Origin: Photobacterium galatheae
GTDB lineage: Bacteria; Pseudomonadota; Gammaproteobacteria; Enterobacterales; Vibrionaceae
Assembly (NCBI RefSeq): GCF_000695255.1
Contig: NZ_JMIB01000021.1
Span: 1-64,000 of the forward strand
Reading direction: 5' to 3'
Length of the DNA: 64,000 nucleotides
Each line of letters opens with the position of its first letter. Positions within the stretch are counted from its first letter, which is position 1. The notes below the pieces were generated by a model, which did not search any database, was not told the origin of the DNA, and saw only the letters and a list, made by a program, of their open reading frames with translations. Positions 16,714 through 26,676 of this stretch are shown here, piece after piece. The position numbers and the translations under genes are program-made.

Positions 16714-19088
16714 GTGAATCTTGCTACCACTGTGGTGATCCGGTTCCACAAGAGACCCATCTAACCGTTGAAATTCTGGGTAAAGCACGCAGTATGTGCT
16801 GCCCGGGATGTGAGGCTGTTGCACATACAATCGTCGAGAGCGGTCTCACATCGTATTACGAATATCGTACTGTCACAGCGGATAAGGCCGACTTAGTCCC
16901 TCAACAACTTCAGTCGCTGTCTCTCTACGATCATGAAGATATTCAGCAAGAGTTCGTCCGAGCCAGTGAGAACGCGAATGAAGTGACATTGTCACTTGAA
17001 GGTGTTTCTTGTGCTGCCTGCGCTTGGTTGATTGAAAAACAGCTCAAACGTGAACAAGGTGTGCTGAATATTCGGGTGAATACAACAACCCATCGCGCAT
17101 TGCTCAGCTGGGATCCCGCAAAAGTAAAACTAAGCCAGCTTTTATCCAGCATTCATCGTCTTGGATACAAAGCGGCTCCTTTTGAGGCGGATAATCAAGA
17201 GCAGCATTATCATCAGACCATGAAGAACTACCTTTACCGACTCGGGATCGCTGGTCTGGCGACAATGCAAGTTATGATGCTGGCGGTAGCGCTTTACTTT
17301 GAAGTCTTTGGCGATCTTGATGAATCCTTCAGAAATTATTTCCGCTGGGTGAGCCTTTTATTTGCAACCCCTGTCCTGCTCTACTCCGCATTACCGTTTT
17401 ATCTGAATGCCTGGCGAAACCTGAGAGCCCGCTCGCTGGGTATGGACGTTCCTGTATCAATTGCTCTGATTTTTGCTTACGTGGCAAGCTTTTATGCAAC
17501 CGTCACTGAGAAAGGTGAAGTATTCTTTGAATCCATTTCTATGTTCACCTTCTTCTTATTGATTGGCCGCTATCTAGAAATGCGTGCAAGACGTAAAGCT
17601 GCCGCTGCCAGTGCGAATTTGCTCAAACTGATTCCGGCTATGGCGAACCTTGCTGATGGCAGCCAGATTGCAGCAAAGAGTCTGAAAGTTGGTGACGTTG
17701 TCACCGTGTTACCCGGAGAAAGCTTACCTGCAGACGGGGTGATAGTTTCAGGCAGTAGTGTCATTGATGAATCCATGCTGACAGGAGAACCGATACCGGT
17801 TCGTCGCGCCAGTGGTGATGATGTTTATGCCGGCACAATCAATGGTGACGGTAACGTGAATGTCAAAGTCACTCAAGATCGCCAGCATTCGCTGATCTCA
17901 AACATTATTCGACTTCAGGATGAAGCGCAGGCATCTAAGCCCAAAATTGCTGAATTAGCCGATGTTGTCGCCCGCTATTTTGTCGCAACCATTTTGATCA
18001 TTGCAGCTGGCACCTGGTTGTACTGGCATCAGACCAGACCTGATGATGCACTTTGGATCACACTGGCTGTTTTGGTGGCCACCTGCCCTTGTGCTTTATC
18101 CCTGGCGACACCGACAGCCCTGACTTGTGCAACGTCTCGTCTTGGACGACTTGGTATCTTACTGAGACGTGGTCACGTTCTGGAAACTTTATGTAACGTC
18201 AATCAGCTCGTGATCGATAAAACAGGGACTCTGACTGAAGGGAATGTACGAATTGTAACAACCACATGTTTCTCTCACCAAAGTGAATCGGAAGTCCTGT
18301 CGATCTCAGCAGAGCTTGAACGATTTGCGAATCATCCAATTGCCAGAGCATTTTCATCCCACCGCAATCCAGAATATTCATTTGATGAAGTCATCAATGA
18401 AGTTGGTTTTGGCTTAAAAGGATACCGTAATGGTCAAGAATGGCGAATTGGTAAAGCATCATTTGCGCTGCATACACAAGATCAATTGCCAACAGAAGAA
18501 GATTTCCAAGTTTGGCTGAGTTGTGATGGCCAAGCAGTTGCTGCGTTCCAGCTCGATGACCCGATTCGTCCGGATAGCAAGGCATTGATCAGCGCCTTCC
18601 AATCAGAAGGAATTCAGGTCACGATGCTTACCGGAGATAACTCCGACAATGCCACACGTGTCGCAGAACAACTTGCTGTCGATCAACTGGTCAGTGGTGC
18701 AACACCGCAAGGGAAGCTGAATTACTTACAGAAGCTCGATAAGCATCACATTACCCTGATGATTGGTGACGGTGTGAATGATGCCCCTGTATTGGCTGGA
18801 GCGCATTTGTCACTGGCAATGGGAAGCGGGACTGACATTGCGAAATCCTCGGCAGATATGGTGCTACTCGGAGATCACCTCAACCGGATTCTGGAAGCTC
18901 GAAAACTTGCCATGAAAACTCGCAAGATCATCCGCGAGAATCTGTCATGGGCATTAGGCTACAACCTTGTTATTCTTCCCTTGGCTGTTGCGGGTCTGGT
19001 TGCGCCTTACATCGCAGTTTTAGGTATGTCAGCCAGCTCCATCATTGTGGTCTCCAATTCATTGAGGTTATTGAAAGAAGATGGCTAG
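16710..19088 (+). CDS. ccoI: copper-transporting P-type ATPase CcoI (FixI)
   Basis: A 792-residue P1B-type ATPase that moves copper across the inner membrane for cbb3 oxidase assembly. Visible in order: an N-terminal Cys-rich segment (CYHCGDP, MCCPGCEAV), a heavy-metal-associated domain (GVSCAACAWL, about residues 96-105), membrane helices, the TGES-like actuator site (LTGEPIP), the CPC metal site (TCPCALS), the phosphorylation site DKTGTLTEG, TGDN and GDGVNDAP. Two perfect matS sites lie within the gene (16983 and 17692). Confidence 0.95.
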   Translation: MSESCYHCGDPVPQETHLTVEILGKARSMCCPGCEAVAHTIVESGLTSYYEYRTVTADKADLVPQQLQSLSLYDHEDIQQEFVRASENANEVTLSLEGVSCAACAWLIEKQLKREQGVLNIRVNTTTHRALLSWDPAKVKLSQLLSSIHRLGYKAAPFEADNQEQHYHQTMKNYLYRLGIAGLATMQVMMLAVALYFEVFGDLDESFRNYFRWVSLLFATPVLLYSALPFYLNAWRNLRARSLGMDVPVSIALIFAYVASFYATVTEKGEVFFESISMFTFFLLIGRYLEMRARRKAAAASANLLKLIPAMANLADGSQIAAKSLKVGDVVTVLPGESLPADGVIVSGSSVIDESMLTGEPIPVRRASGDDVYAGTINGDGNVNVKVTQDRQHSLISNIIRLQDEAQASKPKIAELADVVARYFVATILIIAAGTWLYWHQTRPDDALWITLAVLVATCPCALSLATPTALTCATSRLGRLGILLRRGHVLETLCNVNQLVIDKTGTLTEGNVRIVTTTCFSHQSESEVLSISAELERFANHPIARAFSSHRNPEYSFDEVINEVGFGLKGYRNGQEWRIGKASFALHTQDQLPTEEDFQVWLSCDGQAVAAFQLDDPIRPDSKALISAFQSEGIQVTMLTGDNSDNATRVAEQLAVDQLVSGATPQGKLNYLQKLDKHHITLMIGDGVNDAPVLAGAHLSLAMGSGTDIAKSSADMVLLGDHLNRILEARKLAMKTRKIIRENLSWALGYNLVILPLAVAGLVAPYIAVLGMSASSIIVVSNSLRLLKEDG
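16983..16995. other. matS site 2 (MatP binding)
   Basis: GTGACATTGTCAC, perfect match to GTGACRNYGTCAC, inside ccoI. Confidence 0.85.
17692..17704. other. matS site 3 (MatP binding)
   Basis: GTGACGTTGTCAC, perfect match, inside ccoI and only 709 bases from site 2. Such close pairing is denser than the tens-of-kilobases spacing known from E. coli. Confidence 0.85.
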
Positions 19089-19278
19089 CCTTTATCTGTT
19101 GATTCCAATTGCAATCATTTTCGTTTGTATCGCTGTTGCAGTCTTTATCTGGGCTGTGAAATCAGAACAATTCGAAGACCTCGAAAGACAGGGCTATGAC
19201 ATCCTGTTTGATGAAAATGATGACAGTACAAAATCTGAACCGCCCTCCAAAGCGTCTAAAGTAGAGAAGAAATCGTGA
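19081..19278 (+). CDS. ccoS: cbb3 oxidase maturation protein CcoS
   Basis: A 65-residue protein with one membrane helix (YLLIPIAIIFVCIAVAVFIWAV) and the typical QFEDLERQGYDILFDE tail. CcoS is needed for cofactor insertion into CcoN. It overlaps the ccoI end by 8 bases and the next gene by 4. Confidence 0.93.
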   Translation: MASLYLLIPIAIIFVCIAVAVFIWAVKSEQFEDLERQGYDILFDENDDSTKSEPPSKASKVEKKS

Positions 19279-19952
19279 CGAGTGATTTCTTTGCTGCTTT
19301 TGCAATTGGCCTGTTGGGTGCAGGCCATTGTCTTGGCATGTGTGGCGGCATTGCCGCGGCAATCACGATGGGTATGCCTGGGCAGCGACAAGGCCAGCGT
19401 TTCTCTTTTCTCATCTTGTATAACGCTGGCCGTTTAGCTTCTTATGCAATAGCAGGTGCACTCATTGGCGGTGCCGTTGCCGGGATGGCATCACTCAGTG
19501 GCATCAGCTCTGCCCTGCTCTATCTGCGTCTCGGTGCTGCGTTGATGATGATTCTATTGGCGCTCTACATTGGCCAATGGTGGCAAGGCGTCACAAAAAT
19601 CGAAATTTTAGGCCAGTCACTCTGGCGTCACATATCGCCGTTCGCGAAGTCATTGTTACCGCTGAAATCACCATTTGCAGCGTTTCCGTTTGGCGTAATT
19701 TGGGGATGGCTTCCCTGCGGTTTAGTCTATTCAACGCTGAGTTGGGCAGCCGTTGCCGGAAATGCTGCCTCAGGCGCCATGGTCATGCTCGCTTTCGGAC
19801 TGGGAACATTGCCCGCCATGTTGCTGGTTGGTGTCATGGCTGAACGACTCAAGCATTGGTTGTCGAATCAACTATTTAAGAAAACAAGTGCATTGATGTT
19901 ATTGAGCTATGGACTTCACACAGGATATGTAGCAATCGCACAATTTTCGTGA
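19275..19952 (+). CDS. TauE/SafE-like (DsbD-type) membrane protein of the cco cluster
   Basis: A 225-residue protein with about six membrane helices and the motif GAGHCLGMCGG in the first helix, with two cysteines and a histidine suitable for copper or thiol chemistry. Members are usually labelled sulfite exporters, but their constant position after ccoS argues for a role in oxidase maturation or copper handling. GTG start at 19275 overlapping the ccoS stop (GTGA) supports translational coupling. Confidence 0.8.
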   Translation: MTSDFFAAFAIGLLGAGHCLGMCGGIAAAITMGMPGQRQGQRFSFLILYNAGRLASYAIAGALIGGAVAGMASLSGISSALLYLRLGAALMMILLALYIGQWWQGVTKIEILGQSLWRHISPFAKSLLPLKSPFAAFPFGVIWGWLPCGLVYSTLSWAAVAGNAASGAMVMLAFGLGTLPAMLLVGVMAERLKHWLSNQLFKKTSALMLLSYGLHTGYVAIAQFS

Positions 19953-20027
19953 TGTTTTATACTCGTCATCCTGAATAAGAGTGTGTTAAAGTGGGCCCAG
20001 TATCCGAACTTGGTTAGGCCACAGTTT

Positions 20028-20777
20028 ATGAATTCAGATAAAATCCCTACAAAACGTGTTCAATCTGGTGGATGTGCAATCCATTGTCAGGATTGTAGTA
20101 TCAGCCAATTGTGCATTCCCTTCACGCTCAATGATTCAGAGCTTGATCAGCTTGATAGCATTATTGAACGTAAAAAACCGATTCAGAAGGGACAGGAGCT
20201 GTTCAAGGCCGGGGATGAACTCAAATCGCTCTACGCGATTCGCTCAGGCACTATCAAAACTTACACGATCACCGAGCAAGGCGATGAACAGATCACCGCT
20301 TTCCATCTTGCTGGTGATTTGGTGGGTTTTGATGCAATCAACAACAATACACACCAGAGTTTTGCTCAGTCGCTTGAAACATCCATGGTCTGTGAAATTC
20401 CGTTTGAGATTCTGGATGATCTCGCGGGTCAGATGCCTAAGCTCAGACAACAGATTATGCGTTTAATGAGCAATGAGATTAAAAGCGATCAGAACATGAT
20501 CCTTCTTCTTTCCAAGAAAAATGCTGAAGAGCGCCTGGCTGCATTTCTCTACGATCTCTCTTGCCGCTTCTCTGAGCGAGGTTTCTCTGCCCGTGAATTC
20601 CGTTTAACAATGACACGGGGTGATATTGGTAACTATCTGGGCCTCACGGTCGAAACAATCAGTCGTCTGCTGGGACGCTTCCAGAAAGCCGATATTATTG
20701 GTGTGAAAGGTAAGTACATCACAATACTCGATCGGGAGCAGCTGGCCGAACTGGCCGGTGCCAACATGTGTAAGTAA
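20028..20777 (+). CDS. fnr: oxygen-sensing transcription regulator Fnr
   Basis: A 249-residue CRP/FNR regulator. The [4Fe-4S] ligands are Cys20, Cys23 and Cys29 ([12 protein letters not shown]), plus a cysteine in SMVCEIP. The cyclic-nucleotide-like fold occupies the middle, and the helix-turn-helix near residues 196-218 has the FNR recognition helix [11 protein letters not shown]. Start at ATG 20028 matches the family length of about 250; the frame extends to 19983 without support. It controls anaerobic and microaerobic genes and is placed next to its usual targets, the cbb3 genes and uspE. I saw no consensus FNR box (TTGAT-N4-ATCAA) upstream of these genes. Confidence 0.96.
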   Translation: MNSDKIPTKRVQSGGCAIHCQDCSISQLCIPFTLNDSELDQLDSIIERKKPIQKGQELFKAGDELKSLYAIRSGTIKTYTITEQGDEQITAFHLAGDLVGFDAINNNTHQSFAQSLETSMVCEIPFEILDDLAGQMPKLRQQIMRLMSNEIKSDQNMILLLSKKNAEERLAAFLYDLSCRFSERGFSAREFRLTMTRGDIGNYLGLTVETISRLLGRFQKADIIGVKGKYITILDREQLAELAGANMCK

Positions 20778-20788
20778 TTTTTCAATCA

Positions 20789-20818
20789 ATTGATGGGCTT
20801 GATGCCCATCAATTTTTT
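20789..20818 (+). terminator. intrinsic terminator after fnr
   Basis: ATTGATGGGC and GCCCATCAAT form a perfect 10-bp stem with TTGAT loop, followed by TTTTTT. Confidence 0.93.
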
Positions 20819-20942
20819 CTTCATTTCCCCATCAAAGCTCTCCACGAATTCGCAGCAATCCATTACAGTGAATATACTAATCTGAATACAAACAGTTTTT
20901 CAGATCAGGCCGATTGCTATTCAGTTGAATGAGGGGGCAGTT

Positions 20943-21881
20943 ATGAACGCATATAAGAATATCTTGGTGGTGGCTGATCCGCTTCAAGATCATCAACCCG
21001 CTTTATCTCGCGCTGTACATCTTGCCGAGAAATCTGACAACGTCCGCATCACTGTTTTTCTCGCTATCTACGATTTTTCTTATGAAATGACTTCTATGCT
21101 CTCTTCAGAAGAGCGACAGGCAATGCGTCGCGGCGTGATTCAGCAAAGAGAAGAATGGTTAAAAGATATTGTTCGCCCTCATACCAGCGCTGGTTTAGAC
21201 ATCGAAATTATTGTTGTCTGGCACAACAGGCCGTATGAAGCAATCATTGCTGAAGTCTACAGCCAACATCATGATTTGCTGATTAAAGCAACGCATCAGC
21301 ACGATAAAATTGGTTCTGTGATTTTTACACCAACTGACTGGCACTTATTACGCAAGTGCCCCTGCCCGGTATTACTGGTGAAAGAGCATAGCTGGCCTGA
21401 GAATGGAAAGATTCTAGCCTGTGTCAATCTCGCAGCAGAAAACGACACACATGATGCGCTAAACGATAAGATCATCCATGAGGCTAAATCTGTGGCTGAA
21501 TTGCTCTGTGCGGAAGTCAACCTGGTGAATGCTTTCCCGGCCACCCCCGTAAACATTACCATTGAACTCCCGGAGTTTGATCCAGCAACTTATACCGATG
21601 CAGTGCGAGGCCATCACCTGACAACAATGAAAGCACTCAGACAACAACATGGGATTGATGAGGATAAAACCCATGTCATCGAAGGCTTACCTGAAGATGT
21701 CATTCCAAAGGTTGCAGAAGAGTTAGACGCCGAACTTGTGATTTTAGGAACAACAGGCCGTACCGGGTTATCAGCTGTATTCATTGGTAATACGGCTGAA
21801 CATACGATTGACAGCCTCAACTGCGATTTACTTGCACTCAAACCGGATGGCTATATCAGTCCGTTAGACCCGAATCAGTAG
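20943..21881 (+). CDS. uspE: universal stress protein UspE
   Basis: A 312-residue tandem Usp protein: domain 1 begins KNILVVADPLQ, domain 2 begins KILACVNLAAEN. The second domain ends with the nucleotide-loop-like GTTGRTGLSAVFIGNTAE. UspE proteins act in the cytoplasm in motility, adhesion and stress survival. I choose ATG 20943 because GAGGGGG lies 5-11 bases upstream; an upstream ATG at 20925 lacks such a site. The gene follows fnr as in enterobacteria and vibrios. Confidence 0.93.
   Translation: MNAYKNILVVADPLQDHQPALSRAVHLAEKSDNVRITVFLAIYDFSYEMTSMLSSEERQAMRRGVIQQREEWLKDIVRPHTSAGLDIEIIVVWHNRPYEAIIAEVYSQHHDLLIKATHQHDKIGSVIFTPTDWHLLRKCPCPVLLVKEHSWPENGKILACVNLAAENDTHDALNDKIIHEAKSVAELLCAEVNLVNAFPATPVNITIELPEFDPATYTDAVRGHHLTTMKALRQQHGIDEDKTHVIEGLPEDVIPKVAEELDAELVILGTTGRTGLSAVFIGNTAEHTIDSLNCDLLALKPDGYISPLDPNQ
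21360..21367 (-). other. KOPS octamer pointing left towards dif
   Basis: CCCTGCCC on the + strand, inside uspE. Confidence 0.5.
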
Positions 21882-21903
21882 TCTCACCTGCCTGAATATG
21901 ATG

Positions 21904-21929
21904 AAACGCCTCAAAAGATGAGGCGTTTT
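21904..21929 (+). terminator. intrinsic terminator after uspE
   Basis: AAACGCCTC and GAGGCGTTT form a perfect 9-bp stem with a 7-base loop, then TT. Confidence 0.85.
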
Positions 21930-22171
21930 ACCGAACACTGATCCATTCCAGATGAATCGAAGCCGTGACGACAGCACAAAACATGCTGGAATCTGTCGTA
22001 AGAATCCGTATCATACCGCCATTAATTTGCTGAAGACGAGCAAGTCACTCTTGCGACTTCACAACTTACTTTCCTACGATGACAGGCTGAGATTCTAGCC
22101 TTTTCATCACGCTCAGTGAAATAACCGCCAACGGGTTGAGTACAATACCATTGGTGTGAAAGAGAGATACA

Positions 22172-23101
22172 ATGACTCAAGATCAAGAGCTTACAAAATC
22201 ACAGAAATATGGTTTTGACAAATTAGCCAAGAAACTGCGCCGCAATACCGGACAAGCCATTGCCGATTTCAATATGATCGAAGATGGCGATCGTATTATG
22301 GTTTGCCTGTCTGGCGGTAAAGACAGCTACACCATGCTGGAGATGTTGAGCAGCCTGCAACGCAGCGCCCCTGTCAACTTTGAGCTGATTGCAGTCAACC
22401 TTGATCAAAAACAACCGGGTTTCCCTGAGCATATTCTGCCTGAATATCTTGAGTCCATCGGCGTTCAATACAAGATTGTAAACGAAGACACCTACTCCAT
22501 TGTGAAAGAAAAGGTGCCGGAAGGAAAAACAACCTGCTCCCTGTGTTCACGTCTTCGCCGAGGTATCTTGTACCGCACAGCGAAAGAGCTGGGTGCAACC
22601 AAAATTGCGCTTGGACACCATCGCGACGACATGCTGGAGACTTTATTCTTGAATATGTTCTACGGCGGTAAGGTGAAAGGTATGCCACCAAAGCTGGTAT
22701 CGGATAACGGTGAACACGTTGTGATCCGCCCATTGGCGTATTGTCGTGAAAAAGACATCGAACGCTACTCCGAAATGAAGGCTTTTCCAATCATTCCATG
22801 TAATCTGTGTGGTTCACAGCCAAACCTGCAGCGTCAAGTCATTAAAGAGATGTTGCGTGACTGGGATAAGCGGTACCCTGGCCGTATCGAAACCATGTTT
22901 ACTGCCATGCAGAATGTGGTGCCATCGCACCTTGCAGACTTCAATCTCTTTGATTTCAAGTCAATTGATAAAGACTCTGGCGCAATCAACGGTGGCGATA
23001 TCGCATTTGATCGAGAAGAGATGCCAGCATCACCAGTGGCCACAGACGATGTCAGTGAATTTGACCCGGGTGAAAAACTCAATATTCTCCAGGTGAGCTA
23101 A
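22172..23101 (+). CDS. ttcA: tRNA 2-thiocytidine(32) synthetase TtcA
   Basis: A 309-residue iron-sulfur enzyme that thiolates C32 of certain tRNAs using ATP. PP-loop SGGKDS is at residues 48-53; two CxxC motifs (CSLC and CNLC) hold the cluster. Start ATG 22172 has AAAGAGAG upstream. Family length and C-terminal tail are normal. Confidence 0.96.
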   Translation: MTQDQELTKSQKYGFDKLAKKLRRNTGQAIADFNMIEDGDRIMVCLSGGKDSYTMLEMLSSLQRSAPVNFELIAVNLDQKQPGFPEHILPEYLESIGVQYKIVNEDTYSIVKEKVPEGKTTCSLCSRLRRGILYRTAKELGATKIALGHHRDDMLETLFLNMFYGGKVKGMPPKLVSDNGEHVVIRPLAYCREKDIERYSEMKAFPIIPCNLCGSQPNLQRQVIKEMLRDWDKRYPGRIETMFTAMQNVVPSHLADFNLFDFKSIDKDSGAINGGDIAFDREEMPASPVATDDVSEFDPGEKLNILQVS

Positions 23102-23116
23102 TCACCATCACATGCT

Positions 23117-23140
23117 AAGCCGCAGAAACTGCGGCTTTTT
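23117..23140 (+). terminator. intrinsic terminator after ttcA
   Basis: AAGCCGCAG and CTGCGGCTT form a perfect 9-bp stem with AAA loop followed by TTT. Confidence 0.9.
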
Positions 23141-23580
23141 CATGGTTATCAATCCCACGCTTCAGCGGCCCACAACGTCCCCCATGAACCTGGTAACTGA
23201 CACACTTTCAGAAAAAGAAGATAGCTATCGGTTCTATTTTTATAGTCAGACACGCTGCATTTTGTAGTAAACCTTTAACAAAGTACTAAAATTTTTGTTA
23301 AAAACAGACTGGTATATGGTTGTATTATCCGTATCATAAGAAGGTACGCTAGATACTTGTCATATCATATGAAGCCGTCTGTTCTCCCGCGACGTAGAAT
23401 CGTAAGAACCACTTCGAGACGCAGGGATAAATTTTTCATGCTTCATCATTTCATCGATTGAATGATATGCCCTATCGCCGGTTCTTCTTCGCATGACACG
23501 TTTCTGACAAGTAAAATTCAAGCATGGTTCAAGTCTGCAGTAGTCCTGCACGCTGCCAAAGTCACTATAAAGGATTAAAA
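23141..23580. other. intergenic region between ttcA and the carboxypeptidase gene
   Basis: About 440 bases with no gene I can support. The A/T-rich part around 23260-23340 is the likeliest promoter area. The remainder is an unusually long leader for the carboxypeptidase; a regulatory RNA cannot be excluded by eye. Confidence 0.45.
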
Positions 23581-25068
23581 ATGACTTATTACCAAAAACT
23601 GGAGCAACACACCAAGAAGCTCTCAAGAATTCATCATTTATCCGCGATCTGCAGTTGGGATCAAGCTGCAAAGATGCCAGAAGGTGGCAATACTGCACGC
23701 TCAGAAGCTATGGCTGAGTTGGCTTTAATACATCATGAGCTTTCTACAGCCGCCCATTTGGCGGAATGGTTCGAAAAAGCTGAAGCTGAATCCCTGTCTG
23801 CGGAACAAAAAATTAGCCTGAAAGAAATGAAACGTCAGTGGAAAAAAGACAATGTCCTTCCCGCTGAATTGGTCGAACAAAAGTCTCTGACCGGCTCAAA
23901 ATGTGAGCATGCATGGCGCTCTCAACGTAAAGAAAACAACTGGCATGAATTCAGCCAAAACCTTGAAAAGGTGGTTCAACTTGCCCGCGAAGAAGCACAG
24001 ATCCGAGCAGATGCGACAGGTTTGAGCCGTTATAACGCGATGCTGGATTTGTACGAACCCGGAATGACCTGCGAAAAAATTGATGAGATTTTTGGTCAGG
24101 TCAAAACCTGGTTACCGTCCCTGATTCAGGAAGTCCAGGCACAGCAAAGCCATGACGAAGTGTTGACGCCGAAAGGCCCGTTCCCTGCTGAGCAACAAAA
24201 GACGCTCAGTTTGGATATCATGAGCAAACTCGGTTTTGATTTCAGCCATGGCCGTCTTGATGTCAGTACCCATCCATTTTGTGGCGGTGTACCCACAGAT
24301 GTTCGCATTACGACGCGTTATGACGAAGACGATTTCACCAGTGCGTTAATGGGTGTTATTCACGAAACCGGACATGCGCGCTATGAGCAGGGTTTACCTG
24401 AACAATGGCTGGATTTTCCTGTCGGTCAAGCTCGTTCCATGGGCATTCACGAATCTCAGAGCCTGTTCTTTGAAATGCAGCTTTCGCGCAGCAAACCATT
24501 CATCGAAATTCTTGCACCTCTTGCACGTGAAGTGTTCAGCCGCAATAACGATAAGTCTCTCAGTACAGAAAACATGGTGCTATTTAGTACGCGTGTTAAA
24601 CCGGGTTACATCCGTGTCGATGCGGATGAAGTAACCTATCCTGCCCATATTATTCTCCGTTATGAAATTGAGCGGGATCTGATTGAGGGCAAGATTGAAG
24701 TGGCTGATATTCCAGAGCTATGGGATAAGAAAATGACGGAATATCTCGGCCTCTCCACAAAAGGAAACTTCACCGACGGCTGCATGCAGGATATTCACTG
24801 GACAGATGGTAGTTTTGGCTACTTCCCTTCCTATACACTTGGTGCTATGTACGCAGCACAATTTATGGCTGCAATGCGTCGCGAGATGAATGTTGATAAC
24901 CTGATCCGCGAACGGAACCTGCAACCTATTTTCAATTGGCTGGACCGACACATTTGGAAAAAAGCCAGCTTCCTCTCCACCGAGGATATTTTGAGAGAAG
25001 CGACAGGTGAAACATTGAATCCGGATTACTTCAAAGAACATTTGGTTAACCGCTACCTTGAGAGTTAA
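23581..25068 (+). CDS. metallocarboxypeptidase, M32 (Taq) family
   Basis: A 495-residue cytoplasmic zinc carboxypeptidase that removes C-terminal residues from peptides. Zinc-binding HETGH is near residue 260, followed by the family blocks GIHESQS and DEVTYPAHIILRYEIE. Length matches the 500-residue family norm. ATG 23581 has AAAGGA upstream; the frame opens earlier (23524) without support. Ends with a long terminator hairpin. Confidence 0.94.
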   Translation: MTYYQKLEQHTKKLSRIHHLSAICSWDQAAKMPEGGNTARSEAMAELALIHHELSTAAHLAEWFEKAEAESLSAEQKISLKEMKRQWKKDNVLPAELVEQKSLTGSKCEHAWRSQRKENNWHEFSQNLEKVVQLAREEAQIRADATGLSRYNAMLDLYEPGMTCEKIDEIFGQVKTWLPSLIQEVQAQQSHDEVLTPKGPFPAEQQKTLSLDIMSKLGFDFSHGRLDVSTHPFCGGVPTDVRITTRYDEDDFTSALMGVIHETGHARYEQGLPEQWLDFPVGQARSMGIHESQSLFFEMQLSRSKPFIEILAPLAREVFSRNNDKSLSTENMVLFSTRVKPGYIRVDADEVTYPAHIILRYEIERDLIEGKIEVADIPELWDKKMTEYLGLSTKGNFTDGCMQDIHWTDGSFGYFPSYTLGAMYAAQFMAAMRREMNVDNLIRERNLQPIFNWLDRHIWKKASFLSTEDILREATGETLNPDYFKEHLVNRYLES

Positions 25069-25096
25069 CCACTTCAGACGGTAATTTAGAGTTACA

Positions 25097-25123
25097 AGAA
25101 AGGGCCGTTTCGGCCCTTTCTCT
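25097..25123 (+). terminator. intrinsic terminator after the M32 gene
   Basis: AGAAAGGGCCG and CGGCCCTTTCT form an 11-bp stem with TTT loop; the tail TCTGTCT is moderately T-rich. It may also act on transcripts arriving from the right. Confidence 0.85.
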
Positions 25124-25239
25124 GTCTAAAATCTCGTCACCATACTCATCTCAATCACAGTGTTAGTCGCTGCCCCATTCCATTGATGTATAACGTGTAC
25201 AGATTGGCAGACTTTATACGCTTCCCGGAACGGGAGTGA

Positions 25240-25908
25240 TCACGAGGAAGAAGAACTCGCCAACCAAGGCGTCACCTTCTCTGCTGGGTAAGGTAAACGC
25301 AACACCGCATTTTCAGGCAATTCTTTTACATTAACAATCGCTTTGCCATCTTGAATCGCAATCGTGCTATTGTCAGAAACCTCAATCACACCGGATCGGC
25401 CCTGATTAAAATGCAAAACAACTCCAGTCACTTCAGGCATAAACCAAGATGAGAACATTCCACCCAGGTCACTTAGCAATGTGTCCATTTGTGGCAGAAG
25501 TGCAACCAGCTCGGCTTTTGTCACTGACGTCCCGAACGGCTTGGCAGCGATGACCTGCATCGACAGATCGCATACGATGCCATCGTTAATCACAAAAGTT
25601 ACATCTGGGTTTGCTTGACGGAGGTTATTATCCAGCGGTACAACTAAAGCATTATCCGCAGGAATCACCAGCGCTTCGTAATGCTCTTCCTTCTGCATCC
25701 AGCCTTTATGGACAACGCAGGTTTGACCGGTTTGTTGATCAATCAAATAAAGCGCGATCTGTACATCCGGATGGGACGATTCAACATTATGCTTCAATTT
25801 ACTGAAAAGGTTGCTGTAGCGCATCTCAATATTCTGCGCCCAAGATTGTGTAGAAGCACCGAGTAATGCAGCAGCACACGCTGCTAATAGAAAAGAGTTT
25901 TTAGCCAT
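25240..25908 (-). CDS. DUF2987 family periplasmic protein
   Basis: A 222-residue exported protein: signal peptide with cleavage after STQSWA, then a domain with two cysteines (GQTCVV and IVCDLS) that may form a disulfide. I recognise the family as DUF2987, function unknown. It ends in a run of five serines. It forms an operon with the glucosaminidase-domain lipoprotein upstream (3-base gap), which points to an envelope role. Confidence 0.75.
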   Translation of the reverse strand: MAKNSFLLAACAAALLGASTQSWAQNIEMRYSNLFSKLKHNVESSHPDVQIALYLIDQQTGQTCVVHKGWMQKEEHYEALVIPADNALVVPLDNNLRQANPDVTFVINDGIVCDLSMQVIAAKPFGTSVTKAELVALLPQMDTLLSDLGGMFSSWFMPEVTGVVLHFNQGRSGVIEVSDNSTIAIQDGKAIVNVKELPENAVLRLPYPAEKVTPWLASSSSS

Positions 25909-25911
25909 TTG

Positions 25912-26676
25912 TCAGCCCTGTTGCCAATACTGTCTGTTATGTCGAATCATACCTTGTATTTCATCAACATACGCATCGCCACGCTCAGAATATCGATGTA
26001 AACCTTCAGCAAGCTTCAACCCTGTAACCTGATGGCCAGAAGCTCTTTCCTGAGCCCGGATTTCCCGTAATTCAGCATAAGCTCGATTGCGGTTCACATT
26101 CATGAAGTAAGCGTGAACCGATTGCTGAGCATCAGAAAACACCGCAACTTCATGGCTGGCACCTTCATTTCTGGCGCTGGGAACTAAGCCACAACCCGGT
26201 GTATAACACCATTGTCCAAAGTAATTGTGGCCTTCTCTGGCAAAACGGGATGTTCCCCAACCAGATTCATTCGCAGCCTGACTCAATACAAGCGCTTCAG
26301 GGATTTCATCTACGCGAATCAGCATCTCGTCCAGCCACTGTTCGGTAATCGTGTTATCGTTGAGATCAACCTTATATGCATCCCCAAGCTGACGGGCTTC
26401 ATTCAAGTCGCTTTCTTGAATCACCTGCCCCACTTTGAGCTGAGTCTGAATTGCCAATAAGAAAGAGCGTTCCTGACTCACTCTGGCATTTTCCTGCGCG
26501 ACGGCAGGACGGAGAAAGTTGAAAAAAGCTTGTTTCTTCTGGCTGATATCTTCCATGACATTAAAGTCCGGTCGGGTCGCCTGTTTTGGCTCTTCAGCTG
26601 GTTTTTCAGGTTCGGCACAGCCAAAGATCACCAACGTCCCCCCCGCTACGGCAATCTTTTTTAAATTTTTTATCAC
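25912..26676 (-). CDS. Bax-like lipoprotein with glucosaminidase domain
   Basis: A 254-residue protein with a lipoprotein signal (lipobox VIFGC, Cys20) and a C-terminal mannosyl-glycoprotein endo-beta-N-acetylglucosaminidase (GH73-like) domain. Blocks ALVLSQAANESGWGTSRFA and NYFGQWCY contain the expected catalytic Glu. It likely cleaves peptidoglycan glycan strands from the periplasmic side of a membrane. Its start overlaps the preceding membrane-protein gene by 4 bases. Confidence 0.85.
   Translation of the reverse strand: MIKNLKKIAVAGGTLVIFGCAEPEKPAEEPKQATRPDFNVMEDISQKKQAFFNFLRPAVAQENARVSQERSFLLAIQTQLKVGQVIQESDLNEARQLGDAYKVDLNDNTITEQWLDEMLIRVDEIPEALVLSQAANESGWGTSRFAREGHNYFGQWCYTPGCGLVPSARNEGASHEVAVFSDAQQSVHAYFMNVNRNRAYAELREIRAQERASGHQVTGLKLAEGLHRYSERGDAYVDEIQGMIRHNRQYWQQG

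Noticed and set aside
19953..20942. FNR boxes around fnr and uspE
   Set aside because: TTGAT and ATCAA occur only as part of the terminator hairpin after fnr; no TTGAT-N4-ATCAA was found upstream of fnr, uspE or ccoN.
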